From a bacterium (GTDB taxonomy: Bacteria; SM23-81; DAOVCL01), in assembly GCA_029932675.1 (NCBI GenBank), contig JAOZPP010000030.1, positions 1-36,048 on the forward strand: a DNA stretch of 36,048 bases. Reading direction: 5' to 3'. The translations under genes were made by a program, and so were the position numbers. Of this stretch, positions 17,218 to 26,277 are shown one piece after another (within the stretch, counting starts at the first letter, position 1; each line of letters starts with the position of its first letter). A model generated the notes under the pieces. That model was not told the origin of the DNA and searched no databases. It saw nothing but the letters and a program-made list of their open reading frames with translations.

Positions 17218-17998
17218 AGCCTTTCTTTCCGCCGTTGATTACCTCCTTGGCTAAGAGCATATAGTTCTTTGCCCCTGATGAGGAGATGTCGTAAAGGATA
17301 ATGGGCTTACCAAAACTTGGAGCTTCGCTTAATCTCACATTACGGCTAATTACCGTTCGATAGACTTTGGAGCCAAAATAGCTCCTTGCCTCCTGGGCAA
17401 CTTGTTTGGAGAGGTTAAGTCGGGTATCGAACATGGTCAAGAGCACCCCCTCCAACCTCAGTGCGGGATTGAGATACCTCTGGACTAGCCTTATGGTATT
17501 AAGAAGTTGTCCCAACCCCTCTAAGGCATAATACTCGCACTGAATAGGGATGAGAAATGAATCGGCCGCGGTGAGGGCATTGAGGGTAAGAAGGCCCAGG
17601 GATGGGGGGGAGTCGATGATAACAAAGTCATAATCTTCTCTAATCCCCTTAATAGCTCCCACCAACTTTTTCTCCCTGGCTATGGCATTCACCAGTTCTA
17701 CCTCAGCCCCCACTAACCTTATATGAGAGGGGAGCAGATACAAAAACTCCAAATCCGTCCCCCTTACCGCCTCCTCCACAGATCTGGAACCGTTGAGCAC
17801 CTCATAAACGGTGGCATCGCCCTTTCCTATACTCAAACCCAGCCCGCTGGTAGCATTGGACTGGGGGTCCATATCAATCAAAAGGGTCTTCCTTTCGGCA
17901 GCGGCCAAACATGCAGAGAGGTTAACTGCTGTGGTGGTCTTCCCCACCCCCCCCTTCTGATTGGCTATGGCTATGACCCTCCCCAATTGGCCCCCCAA
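17162..17998 (-). CDS. parA: Chromosome partitioning ATPase ParA (Soj)
   Basis: ParA is the ATP-switch of ParABS. It has the deviant Walker [11 protein letters not shown] with the signature Lys, [10 protein letters not shown], the Walker [12 protein letters not shown], and [14 protein letters not shown]. Length (278) is slightly above the usual 250-260 because of a C-terminal tail ([17 protein letters not shown]) that is encoded by the overlap with parB. Two TTG starts are possible, 17998 and 17986. A strong promoter -10 covers 17998-18003, so a transcript from it would begin near 17991 and only the inner TTG (17986) could serve, almost leaderless. Confidence 0.95.
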   Translation of the reverse strand: MGGQLGRVIAIANQKGGVGKTTTAVNLSACLAAAERKTLLIDMDPQSNATSGLGLSIGKGDATVYEVLNGSRSVEEAVRGTDLEFLYLLPSHIRLVGAEVELVNAIAREKKLVGAIKGIREDYDFVIIDSPPSLGLLTLNALTAADSFLIPIQCEYYALEGLGQLLNTIRLVQRYLNPALRLEGVLLTMFDTRLNLSKQVAQEARSYFGSKVYRTVISRNVRLSEAPSFGKPIILYDISSSGAKNYMLLAKEVINGGKKGFGERTGSPDLGVSTAQGR

Positions 17999-18026
17999 TA
18001 TTACTTCCTTTTCAACAAGTTGTCAA
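17998..18026 (-). promoter_or_regulatory. Sigma70-type promoter for the parA-to-ATPase gene run
   Basis: TTGACA (18021-18026), a 17-nt spacer, then TAATAT (17998-18003) on the minus strand, in the 55-nt gap between rsmG and parA. The -10 touches the outer TTG start of parA. Genes from here to atpB are co-directional, mostly overlapping or closely spaced, so this may serve all of them. Confidence 0.65.
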
Positions 18027-18053
18027 CCAATTTTTCTCAATTAGAACCCTAAT

Positions 18054-18674
18054 TCAACCTTTCACAAAAAGGGAAACCCTCAGGGGCCTCTCTAAGACCT
18101 GAACTTCCAACTCCTCCCCTCCCAACTCCCTCCCCCCTTCCCCAAAGGCCAGAAGCCTCCCTCCTCTGCGCAGAAGAGGCAAGCAGATAGGAAGGAGCTT
18201 GTCCATCCTCTGGGCAGCCCGAGAGAGGATAAGACCCCACTCCCTACCCCCCAACTCCTCCCCCCTCCTCCACAGAACCTCCACCCCCTCTAACTTAAGA
18301 AGTCCAACTACCCTTTGAAGAAAAAGGGCCTTTTTCCTGGTGGATTCGACCAAGGATAGCTGCAAATCCGGCCTGACGATCTTCAGGGGAAGGCCAGGGA
18401 AGCCCGCCCCAGAGCCCAAATCAAGCACCTCCTCACCCTCCCTAATGGTGATCAACTTCAGTGGGGCCAAAGACTCTAAGAGATGTCTCTGAGCCAATCT
18501 CCCCATATCCTTAGAAGAGATTAAGTTCATCCTCTGATTCCAAAGGAGAAGGTTCTCCATATAGGTAGAGAACTTCAACAATTGAGCCGAAGAGAGAACT
18601 ATTCCCCACCTCTGGGAACCCTCCTTTAGCACCGCAAGCTGATCCCTGAGGAATGTTTCATGTGAAACATTCAC
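18054..18674 (-). CDS. rsmG: 16S rRNA m7G527 methyltransferase RsmG (GidB)
   Basis: RsmG methylates G527 of 16S rRNA using SAM. The 206-residue protein has the SAM site VLDLGSGAGFPGLPLKIVRP, the upstream NLISSKDMGRLAQRHLLESL block, and LVESTRKKALFLQRVV. The start is GTG at 18674, directly after the mnmE stop. Codons 2-8 (NVSHETF) are encoded by a parS-like palindrome, a placement seen in other bacteria with this gene cluster. The mid-chain segment WRRGEELGGREWGLILSRAA is normal for the family. Confidence 0.95.
   Translation of the reverse strand: MNVSHETFLRDQLAVLKEGSQRWGIVLSSAQLLKFSTYMENLLLWNQRMNLISSKDMGRLAQRHLLESLAPLKLITIREGEEVLDLGSGAGFPGLPLKIVRPDLQLSLVESTRKKALFLQRVVGLLKLEGVEVLWRRGEELGGREWGLILSRAAQRMDKLLPICLPLLRRGGRLLAFGEGGRELGGEELEVQVLERPLRVSLFVKG
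18654..18669. promoter_or_regulatory. parS-like ParB-binding site
   Basis: TGTTTCATGTGAAACA differs from the widely conserved parS TGTTTCACGTGAAACA at one central base. The symmetry extends outward to 22 bp (GAATGTTTCA, TG, TGAAACATTC). It is within the first codons of rsmG, about 0.7 kb from parA. It is the only such site I found in the window. Confidence 0.85.
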
Positions 18675-20030
18675 CTATTTCCCTATGCAAAAACTGGAGA
18701 ATATCCCCTCCAAGATATCTGGAGAGGTTTCCTCTCCCGTCAACTCCCCTAACCTCTTCAGCGCACCCCGTAGGTTTACCGCAGCCGCTTCCCCCAGCCG
18801 GCGAGCAAGGGCATCTCTGGCCTTCCTCAGATCCTCCCTTATGGCCCTGAGGGTCCTCCAATGCCTGAGATCTGAGAGGAGAAATTGGGAACCGTCTAGA
18901 GGTTTTGAATCAAATAGCTTTACCTCCACTTCCCTCCAAAGCTCCTCTATTCCCCTGCCCTGGCGAGCTGATACATCTACCATCCTTTCTGGCAAGTCCC
19001 TTCGCCCCACCTTAGAGGGGAGGTCAATCTTGTTCCTTACTAAGATCCTCTCCTTTCCTTGGGTAAGCCTCAGGAGCCAATAGTCCTCCTCATTGAGGGG
19101 TTGAGCTGCGTCGATGAGGAAAAGGATCAGATCTGCTTCCTCCAACTCTCCCAAGGTCCTCCGGGTAGCCTCTTTCTCCACTGGACCAACTGGTTCCCCC
19201 AGGCCTGCGGTGTCCACCAGGCAAAATGGTATGCCACCTCTCTCTATGTTGGCCTCCAAACTATCTCTAGTCGTCCCAGCGTAAGGGGTTACAATTGCCC
19301 TCTCCCTGCCCAAAAGTCGGTTGAAGAGGGTAGATTTACCCACATTCCTCCTCCCTATAAACACCACCTTTACCCCCTTTCGTAACGCCCTCCCCCCTCG
19401 ATAGGAGGAGATGAGGGAATCAAGTTGGGCTATTAGCCGGGGGAGCCGATGAGCGTACTGGGGCTCCCCCACATCCTCCTCGGGAAAGTCTAAGCTCGCT
19501 TCCACTTCAACCAGAAGGGCAAATAACCCCTCCCGTAACTCCCCAAGAAAGGAGGAAAGTTCCCCCTTAAGCTGCTTAGTGGCTATCCTCTGCCCCCCCA
19601 AACTCTGGGCTTCCACAAGGGCAAGGACAGCTTCCGCTTGGCTTAGATCAATCCTCCCCCTTATAAAGGCCCGAAAGGTAAACTCCCCCCTCTCCGCAGG
19701 TCTCGCCCCCATCTCTATTACTAGTTTGAGGATTCTTCTGATGAGGAACGGTCCCCCGTGTGCTGAGATCTCTACAACATCCTCTCTGGTAAAGGTAGAG
19801 GGACCCCTCATCAGGAAGAGGAGAACTTCATCGATTTCCTCCCCAGTTCTGGGATCGACTACCCACCCATAATGAATGGTATGACTTCGGGCCTGTGAGG
19901 GAACGATCCTACCACGAAAGATCCTATCGGCGATGGGAAAGGAGAGCTCCCCGCTGATCCTGATTACCCCTACCCCCCCAATTCCCCAAGGGGTGGCCAG
20001 AGCGGCAATTGTATCCTCTATCGGCCCCAT
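18675..20030 (-). CDS. mnmE: tRNA uridine-5-carboxymethylaminomethyl modification GTPase MnmE
   Basis: MnmE with MnmG modifies the wobble uridine of several tRNAs. The 451-residue protein has the N-terminal tetrahydrofolate-binding domain (DTIAALATPWGIGGVGVIRI). Next comes a G domain with GRRNVGKS (about 224-231), TTRD, DTAGL and NKID. The family-defining C-terminal FCIGK closes it, with the catalytic Cys. The K-loop Asn (in GRRNVGKS) is present. ATG at 20030 after AGGAG. Its stop abuts the rsmG GTG. Confidence 0.98.
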   Translation of the reverse strand: MGPIEDTIAALATPWGIGGVGVIRISGELSFPIADRIFRGRIVPSQARSHTIHYGWVVDPRTGEEIDEVLLFLMRGPSTFTREDVVEISAHGGPFLIRRILKLVIEMGARPAERGEFTFRAFIRGRIDLSQAEAVLALVEAQSLGGQRIATKQLKGELSSFLGELREGLFALLVEVEASLDFPEEDVGEPQYAHRLPRLIAQLDSLISSYRGGRALRKGVKVVFIGRRNVGKSTLFNRLLGRERAIVTPYAGTTRDSLEANIERGGIPFCLVDTAGLGEPVGPVEKEATRRTLGELEEADLILFLIDAAQPLNEEDYWLLRLTQGKERILVRNKIDLPSKVGRRDLPERMVDVSARQGRGIEELWREVEVKLFDSKPLDGSQFLLSDLRHWRTLRAIREDLRKARDALARRLGEAAAVNLRGALKRLGELTGEETSPDILEGIFSSFCIGK

Positions 20031-20110
20031 AAAGTCTCCTTATACAAGGAAAACTTAAACAAACAAGCCATCCATAATAGAGTCGCAAGCAGAAAACGGC
20101 GGAAGATCTG

Positions 20111-20725
20111 CTACGGCTGAGGCGAGATTACTACCCTCTTTGACTCCTCCTTCCCTATAGTGAATGTCTTCACCTGTTCGTCGTTTTCCAAGGTTTTGTG
20201 GATTATCCTCCGCTCAGCCGGGGGGAGGGGTTCGGTAACAACTTCCGAGAGGGTAAGCTTTGCCTGTCGGGCCAAGGAGACCGCCCTCTGGATTAAGGCC
20301 TTCTCCTTCCTTTTTTGGTAGCCATCGATATCCAAGTAGACCTTTTTCCCCCGTCCCGCACGTCGTTCATAAATCCTGTTTATCAGATATTGGAGGGATT
20401 TAAGGGTCCTCCCTCCCTTGCCTATAAGCAGCCCATCCTTACCCGCACTCTCCACATCTAAATAATACCCTTCATCGTCCTCTGATAGGTGAATTTGCAC
20501 AGAGAATCCCATAAGTTTAAATATCTGGTGGGTAAGGACAGAAAGTCCCTCTATCCCATTGAGGAAGGAGACCTTGACTTCGGCTTTCCTGAACCCGAGT
20601 TGCCCCCACAACCCCCCCCCTCCTTCCACTACTTCAATTTTTACTTCATCCCGTACAGCCCCTAACTCCTGGAGAGCCATATGGGTGGCCTCCTCCAGGG
20701 TTCTTGCCTTCTTAACCACAAACAT
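20111..20725 (-). CDS. jag: RNA-binding protein Jag/KhpB
   Basis: Jag/KhpB is a cytoplasmic RNA-binding protein found beside yidC. Three domains are visible: the Jag-N domain (EEATHMALQELGAVRDEVKI), a KH domain with GLLIGKGGRTLKSLQYLINR, and an R3H domain with LPPAERRIIHKTLENDEQVK. I start at the ATG at 20725 (GGAAG upstream), giving 204 residues. A longer frame to 20848 only adds sequence that overlaps the end of yidC and matches nothing in the family. It follows yidC by 16 nt. Confidence 0.95.
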   Translation of the reverse strand: MFVVKKARTLEEATHMALQELGAVRDEVKIEVVEGGGGLWGQLGFRKAEVKVSFLNGIEGLSVLTHQIFKLMGFSVQIHLSEDDEGYYLDVESAGKDGLLIGKGGRTLKSLQYLINRIYERRAGRGKKVYLDIDGYQKRKEKALIQRAVSLARQAKLTLSEVVTEPLPPAERRIIHKTLENDEQVKTFTIGKEESKRVVISPQP

Positions 20726-20741
20726 GAATCTTCCTTTCTCT

Positions 20742-22319
20742 TTAACTCTCCATCTTCTCCAGGATGTATTGTTGGCCAATGGTAAGGAGGTTAAAGACGG
20801 TCCAATAGAGAACCAACCCGGCAGGAAAGGAGCGAAAGAGGAAGACAAAGAGGATGGGCATTAGGTAGACCATAGCTTTCTGTTTGGGATCTTTAATCGA
20901 TTGTTTTTGCTGGATAAACATAGTTATGCCCATAATTATGGCCAGAATGGGGATGCCCTTCACCAGATCGGGGCGAGAAAGATCCTTTATCCAGAGGAAT
21001 CTCTCCCCCCGCAACTCTATCGTAGACCTGAAAACCTGAAATAGGGCCCAAAAGACTGGGATCTGTAGCAAAAGGGGGAGACATCCCCCTAATGGATTCA
21101 CCCCTTGCTCCCTATAAAGCTTCATCAGTTCCTGGTTTAACTTTTGAGGATCCTTCTTATACTTCTCCCGCAGGGCGGCCAACTTCGGTTGAATTTTTTG
21201 CATCTTCCTCATAGAGGCCAAGCTCTTGTGGGTCAGAGGATAAAAGACCAACTTCATTAGGAGAGAGAAGAGAATAAGCACTATACCATATTGATGAATG
21301 ACCTTGTGTAGCTTTATGAAAAACCAGAGGACTCCCACGCTAATCGGGCCAATCACCTTCCCTAAGAATCCCTCACCCATGCCCACCGTTCTCTCCAACC
21401 TGAGACCATAGTGCCTTAAACCGAAGTAGTTTAAAGGGCCCAAGTAGATACGGAAGGAATGGTTGAACCCACCTCCTTCAATCCCCCGTTGGAGGGCAAC
21501 ACCTCTCCCCTTATCCCCCAAGAAGAATTCATAACCTGAACCACTCCCTTCTATGGGGATGTTCGCAAAGAGAAAATACTTACTCCTTGTGGCCACCCAT
21601 TGGGTCTTCCCCTCCCTTAGGGATGGTTGGTTTTTCCCCTTCAACTTCTGCTTGATAAGCTCTCCTCCCCATAGGGCATAGGAGGCAAAATACCTCAAAT
21701 CATCTGAAGTATCCTTCTCCGTGATGTTCATCCCACTTGGAAATTCCAGCAGATAATTGCCGCCCAAGGAGTCAAGTCCGGTGGCAGAAACCTCCAGCTC
21801 AAAGGAATAGAGGTTATTATAAAACCTGAAGGTCTTAGTTAGGCTCAATCCAGGAGAGAAAAAAGAGAACCTGACTTCCCCTACTGAATCGCCCTCGCTA
21901 AGCACTAAGGAATCCTGGGATGAGGAGAATATCCAGGAGGAAGTGGGCAACTCCCCTCGAAAGGTAAAAAATTTAATTCCCAATCCCCCCTTCCCCAGAG
22001 GAGGGATAAGCTCGACAGGCTCTCCCAGGCTGTTTGCATAGTGGAGGAGCTCATAGCTTCTCAATATCCCACCCCTTGTGGAGAGGACGGCTCTATAGAG
22101 GGGAGTTATGACCTTTATCTCCTTCTCCTCCCCTGGCTGAGTAATCGACTCCAGGGGAGGGGGAGAAGGGGATGGTTTAGCGGACAAGGAGATCTTCTCA
22201 TTGATCACCCTAAGGGGAGGAGGAAGCTGTTTCTTGGGAGAGAGGAGACGGACATAATACGGATAGAAGACCAAAATGATGGCTATGAGGATGAAACCAA
22301 TAATGCTTTTCTTATCCAT
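20742..22319 (-). CDS. yidC: Membrane protein insertase YidC
   Basis: YidC inserts and folds inner-membrane proteins, alone or with Sec. The product of about 525 residues has an N-terminal membrane helix (IIGFILIAIILVFYPYYV) and a large periplasmic domain of about 300 residues. The conserved five-helix core follows (from GVLWFFIKLHKVI through RSFPAGLVLYWTVFNLL). Such a periplasmic domain is typical of diderm bacteria. The ATG at 22319 overlaps the yidD TGA by one base; a GTG one codon earlier is possible. The positively charged hydrophilic-groove Arg is not verified. Confidence 0.97.
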   Translation of the reverse strand: MDKKSIIGFILIAIILVFYPYYVRLLSPKKQLPPPLRVINEKISLSAKPSPSPPPLESITQPGEEKEIKVITPLYRAVLSTRGGILRSYELLHYANSLGEPVELIPPLGKGGLGIKFFTFRGELPTSSWIFSSSQDSLVLSEGDSVGEVRFSFFSPGLSLTKTFRFYNNLYSFELEVSATGLDSLGGNYLLEFPSGMNITEKDTSDDLRYFASYALWGGELIKQKLKGKNQPSLREGKTQWVATRSKYFLFANIPIEGSGSGYEFFLGDKGRGVALQRGIEGGGFNHSFRIYLGPLNYFGLRHYGLRLERTVGMGEGFLGKVIGPISVGVLWFFIKLHKVIHQYGIVLILFSLLMKLVFYPLTHKSLASMRKMQKIQPKLAALREKYKKDPQKLNQELMKLYREQGVNPLGGCLPLLLQIPVFWALFQVFRSTIELRGERFLWIKDLSRPDLVKGIPILAIIMGITMFIQQKQSIKDPKQKAMVYLMPILFVFLFRSFPAGLVLYWTVFNLLTIGQQYILEKMES

Positions 22320-22546
22320 CACTTAGAAGGAAGAGGGTCATATCCACCTGGATTAAAGGGGTTACACTTGAGGAGCCTGCGCAGGCTTAGTATCCCACCC
22401 TTCCATATTCCGTAGAGCGCTATGGCCTCTATGGAATATTGAGAACAAGTGGGGTAGAAGCGACATGAGCGGGGAAAAAGGGGAGAGATAAACTTTTGAT
22501 AAAAGATAAGGATGGCTATAACGGATTTAACTCCTCTCCATTTCAT
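22319..22546 (-). CDS. yidD: Membrane protein insertion efficiency factor YidD
   Basis: YidD is a small membrane-associated protein that aids YidC-dependent insertion. The 75-residue product has the diagnostic [20 protein letters not shown] with its paired cysteines, [13 protein letters not shown] before it, and the C-terminal [13 protein letters not shown]. It overlaps the end of rnpA by 20 nt and is coupled to yidC through TGATG. Confidence 0.97.
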   Translation of the reverse strand: MKWRGVKSVIAILIFYQKFISPLFPRSCRFYPTCSQYSIEAIALYGIWKGGILSLRRLLKCNPFNPGGYDPLPSK

Positions 22547-23006
22547 ATTCCCTCAACTTTTTAAAAGCCCTAATCACCTCTTCCTCTAACTCTTGGAACC
22601 TACATTGGCTTGCTGATTGGTTTGCCATTATACAAAGGCTTATCCCCTCGGGGAGGAGGTCCCTCCGCTGCCGAGCAATCTCACGAAGCCTCCTCTTTAC
22701 CTTATTTCTAACCACTGCTTTACCAACTCTCTTGCCCACTAAAAAGGCAAACCCCACCCTTCCTCCACAATCGCATAGGTAGCTGATTGTAATATGAGCT
22801 TGGTTTATCCGTCTGCCATTCCTCAGGATGGAACGGATCTCCTTCTCTCCCTTTATCCTCCTTATGCCGCCAATCTCTTCCGCCCCTTTGCCCTTCTCCT
22901 CTTTAAGATTAACCTCCCCGATCTGCTGCTCATCCTTCTGCGAAATCCGTGTTTCCTGGCTCTTTTTCTTCTGCTTGGCTGATAGGTTCTCTTCATATTG
23001 CCTCAA
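22527..23006 (-). CDS. rnpA: Ribonuclease P protein component RnpA with long N-terminal extension that overlaps rpmH
   Basis: RnpA is the protein cofactor of RNase P. The core starts near residue 48 ([20 protein letters not shown]). It contains [20 protein letters not shown] and [10 protein letters not shown], the RNR-type signature. The first 47 residues (rich in Lys, Glu and Gln) have no counterpart in ordinary RnpA and are read from the DNA that encodes L34 in another frame. The only standard start in this frame is TTG at 23006, 10 nt upstream of the rpmH ATG. Predicted transcription begins only about 9 nt before it, with no ribosome site of its own. The arrangement mirrors the one described in Thermus. 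Confidence 0.9.
   Translation of the reverse strand: MRQYEENLSAKQKKKSQETRISQKDEQQIGEVNLKEEKGKGAEEIGGIRRIKGEKEIRSILRNGRRINQAHITISYLCDCGGRVGFAFLVGKRVGKAVVRNKVKRRLREIARQRRDLLPEGISLCIMANQSASQCRFQELEEEVIRAFKKLREYEMERS
22862..22996 (-). CDS. rpmH: Ribosomal protein L34, nested within rnpA
   Basis: This 44-codon frame begins [19 protein letters not shown] and ends KGRKRLAA, a clear L34 with the invariant KRTYQPS start and Arg/Lys-rich body. ATG at 22994-22996, TAA at 22862-22864, with GAGG at 23001-23004 as ribosome site. It lies wholly inside the N-terminal part of rnpA, in a different frame, and is easily missed because of its size. It is in its usual place between dnaA and the rnpA core. Confidence 0.97.
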   Translation of the reverse strand: MKRTYQPSRRKRARKHGFRRRMSSRSGRLILKRRRAKGRKRLAA

Positions 23007-23021
23007 CTTTCAATTTCTTTT

Positions 23022-23049
23022 AAGATAAAGTTCCCCCTTTGGTTGTCAA
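23022..23049 (-). promoter_or_regulatory. Promoter for rpmH/rnpA and downstream genes
   Basis: TTGACA (23044-23049), a 16-nt spacer, TATCTT (23022-23027). Transcription would start near 23015, about 19 nt ahead of the rpmH ATG and about 9 nt ahead of the rnpA TTG. Confidence 0.6.
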
Positions 23050-23084
23050 GCTCTTTTTCAGAGGAGTGGCGCAAATTTTTTTTC

Positions 23085-23318
23085 TGTGGATAAGTTGTGA
23101 ACAAAATCCTTGGGGGAGGAAATCCTAAATCAGAAACCGTCTTACCCTTCCATATGTAAACATTGGTTCTGTGGATAAACAGGACTATTTATTGCCTTCT
23201 CTTTGTTTTACAGGATATTACAACTATCCACATCTGTGAATAATAACCTACTCATTTTTCCCCTTGACTTCTTAAATGCACCTTGATATTATGGTGAAGC
23301 CATTGGGGATGTGGATAA
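23085..23318. other. Origin of replication, upstream DnaA-box cluster
   Basis: In the 474-bp gap between rnpA/rpmH and dnaA there are three perfect DnaA boxes in reverse orientation (TGTGGATAA at 23085, 23170 and 23310). There is also CTATCCACA at 23224 and TGTGAATAA at 23235, each one base off. The gap also has T-rich stretches. Transcription diverges from here on both sides. No protein gene is supported in this gap besides its promoters. Confidence 0.88.
23264..23292 (+). promoter_or_regulatory. dnaA promoter
   Basis: TTGACT (23264-23269), a 17-nt spacer, TATTAT (23287-23292). Transcription would begin near 23299, and a perfect DnaA box (23310-23318) lies just inside the transcript start, suited to autorepression by DnaA. 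The leader to the dnaA ATG is about 180 nt. Confidence 0.65.
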
Positions 23319-23480
23319 CTATTTAGAGGCTAGCGAATTTAGATTTTCCTTATAGAGCAAAGGGGTAGCCCAATCCCTTGAGTGGGTGAGACCTTGAGGT
23401 TTTTCCCTCGCTTTACTTGGAATAAGGACAGCAATGGTTAAGGTGGCTTCGTAAACCTGAACATCCTGGGAAGGGAGATT

Positions 23481-24815
23481 ATGGAAAGCTCTCAGATTTG
23501 GCCTCAATGTCTTGGATTCATCAGCCAAAGGGTCACAGAGAGGAGCTTTCAGACTTGGTTTAAACCTACCAAGTGTTTATCCTTTGGTGCCGAAGGTATA
23601 ACCATTGGGGTTCCTAGCCATTTTTTCGCAGAATGGCTGGAACAACATTACCTTCCACTCATCCAAGAGTCGATAGCTGCGGTGACCAAGATGAAGGTAC
23701 CCGTCTCCTTCTCGGTTAGCTCAGTAGGGTCTAACATCGTTCAAGGTTCCAAAAAAAGGAGGGTAATCTTCCATCCCCCTCAAAGGGGAGAGCTCGAACT
23801 TAATCCCCGTTATACATTTGATACCTTCGTAGTAGGGGAGTCCAATCAATTTGCCCATGCCGCTTCCCTTGCTGTAGCCGAGGCACCTGGGAAGACAAAG
23901 TTTAACCCCCTCTTTATATATGGAGGAGTTGGGTTGGGCAAGACCCACCTCATCCAGGCTATTGGCCACTTCATTGGGACAAATAGATCCCAGGCCAAAG
24001 TTGAGTATGTAACCTCAGAGAAGTTCACCATGGACTTTATCTCCTCTATTGCTAACAAGACTACTTCCCAGTTTAGCCAAAAGTATAGGAACTTAGATGT
24101 TCTTCTCGTCGACGACATCCAGTTTTTTAGTGGAAAGGAGAGAACCCAAAGTGAGTTTTTCCACACCTTTAATGCCCTTTACCAGAAGGGAAAACAAATC
24201 GTGCTCACTTCGGATCGCCCTCCTCGGGAGATAAGTGGTTTAGAGGACCGGCTCCTCTCCCGTTTTTCTGGAGGATTAGTTACTGACATTCAACCCCCAG
24301 ACTTAGAGACTAGGATTGCCATCTTAAAGAAAAGGGCAGAGGGGGATGGAATTGAAATATCCGATGAGATAATCTACTTTATTGCCGATCACATAACCAC
24401 AAATATCAGGGAACTTCAAGGTTCCCTAATCAGACTTTTGGCCTATTCATCCATCACTGGAAAGGAGATATCTTTAGAGTTGGCTCAAGATATTCTCCGA
24501 GATACCATCAACCATACTCGGAAGCGCACTATTAGCATCGATCATATCCAGGCACAAGTGGCGGAGGAGTTCAACATCCCAGAGGAATCGCTCATTGCCA
24601 AAAAGAGAACTAAGGAAGTAGCCTTCCCTCGTCAAGTAGCAATGTATCTTTGCCGTCAGCTTACCTCCCATTCCCTAAAAACCATAGGTCTCAAGTTCGG
24701 AGGAAGGGACCACAGCACTGTAATCCATGCCTGTAAGCTCATAGAGGAATTGATAGAAAATGACGATGGCCTAAGAGATAGGCTCAATACTTTAATAGCG
24801 AGGATAGGTGCATAA
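23481..24815 (+). CDS. dnaA: Chromosomal replication initiator DnaA
   Basis: DnaA opens oriC. The 444-residue protein has domain I (residues 1-75), a short linker, and the AAA+ core with Walker A GGVGLGKT (148-155), Walker B VLLVDDIQF, and a sensor region LSRFSGGLVTDIQPPD. The C-terminal DNA-binding domain ends with GGRDHSTVIHACKLIEE, the DnaA signature. ATG at 23481 follows GGGAAGGGAG. It is flanked by DnaA boxes on both sides and is the first rightward gene. Confidence 0.98.
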   Translation: MESSQIWPQCLGFISQRVTERSFQTWFKPTKCLSFGAEGITIGVPSHFFAEWLEQHYLPLIQESIAAVTKMKVPVSFSVSSVGSNIVQGSKKRRVIFHPPQRGELELNPRYTFDTFVVGESNQFAHAASLAVAEAPGKTKFNPLFIYGGVGLGKTHLIQAIGHFIGTNRSQAKVEYVTSEKFTMDFISSIANKTTSQFSQKYRNLDVLLVDDIQFFSGKERTQSEFFHTFNALYQKGKQIVLTSDRPPREISGLEDRLLSRFSGGLVTDIQPPDLETRIAILKKRAEGDGIEISDEIIYFIADHITTNIRELQGSLIRLLAYSSITGKEISLELAQDILRDTINHTRKRTISIDHIQAQVAEEFNIPEESLIAKKRTKEVAFPRQVAMYLCRQLTSHSLKTIGLKFGGRDHSTVIHACKLIEELIENDDGLRDRLNTLIARIGA

Positions 24816-24841
24816 ACCGGTGGAAAAGTCTGTGATTTTAT

Positions 24842-24906
24842 TGTGGATAACTCCTGATCAACCCTATCCACATACTTTCCAGAACTTATCCTCTCACTTA
24901 TCCACC
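24842..24906. other. Downstream DnaA-box cluster (second half of a bipartite origin)
   Basis: A perfect box TGTGGATAA at 24842, CTATCCACA at 24864 and TTATCCACC at 24898 follow the dnaA stop codon within 90 bp. The remainder of the gap up to 25017 is AT-rich. Confidence 0.7.
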
Positions 24907-25008
24907 AGTGAAGGAATTAGTCCTTAAAGAGTTAGTGGGGAATTGCTGTTCTGTCCACATCCTTCCTACTACTTTAATTAAATTGAATTCAGTTAAACTT
25001 AATTGTAA

Positions 25009-26274
<1,266 letters not shown>

Positions 26275-26277
26275 GAG

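Noticed and set aside
23007-23480. Apparent absence of rpmH between dnaA and rnpA
   Set aside because: On reading the other frames the complete L34 sequence was found nested within the 5' part of rnpA.
23319-23528. 69-codon minus-strand frame in the origin region
   Set aside because: It overlaps the dnaA start and leader, has no recognisable pattern and a poor start; L34, which is expected here, was found elsewhere (22862-22996).
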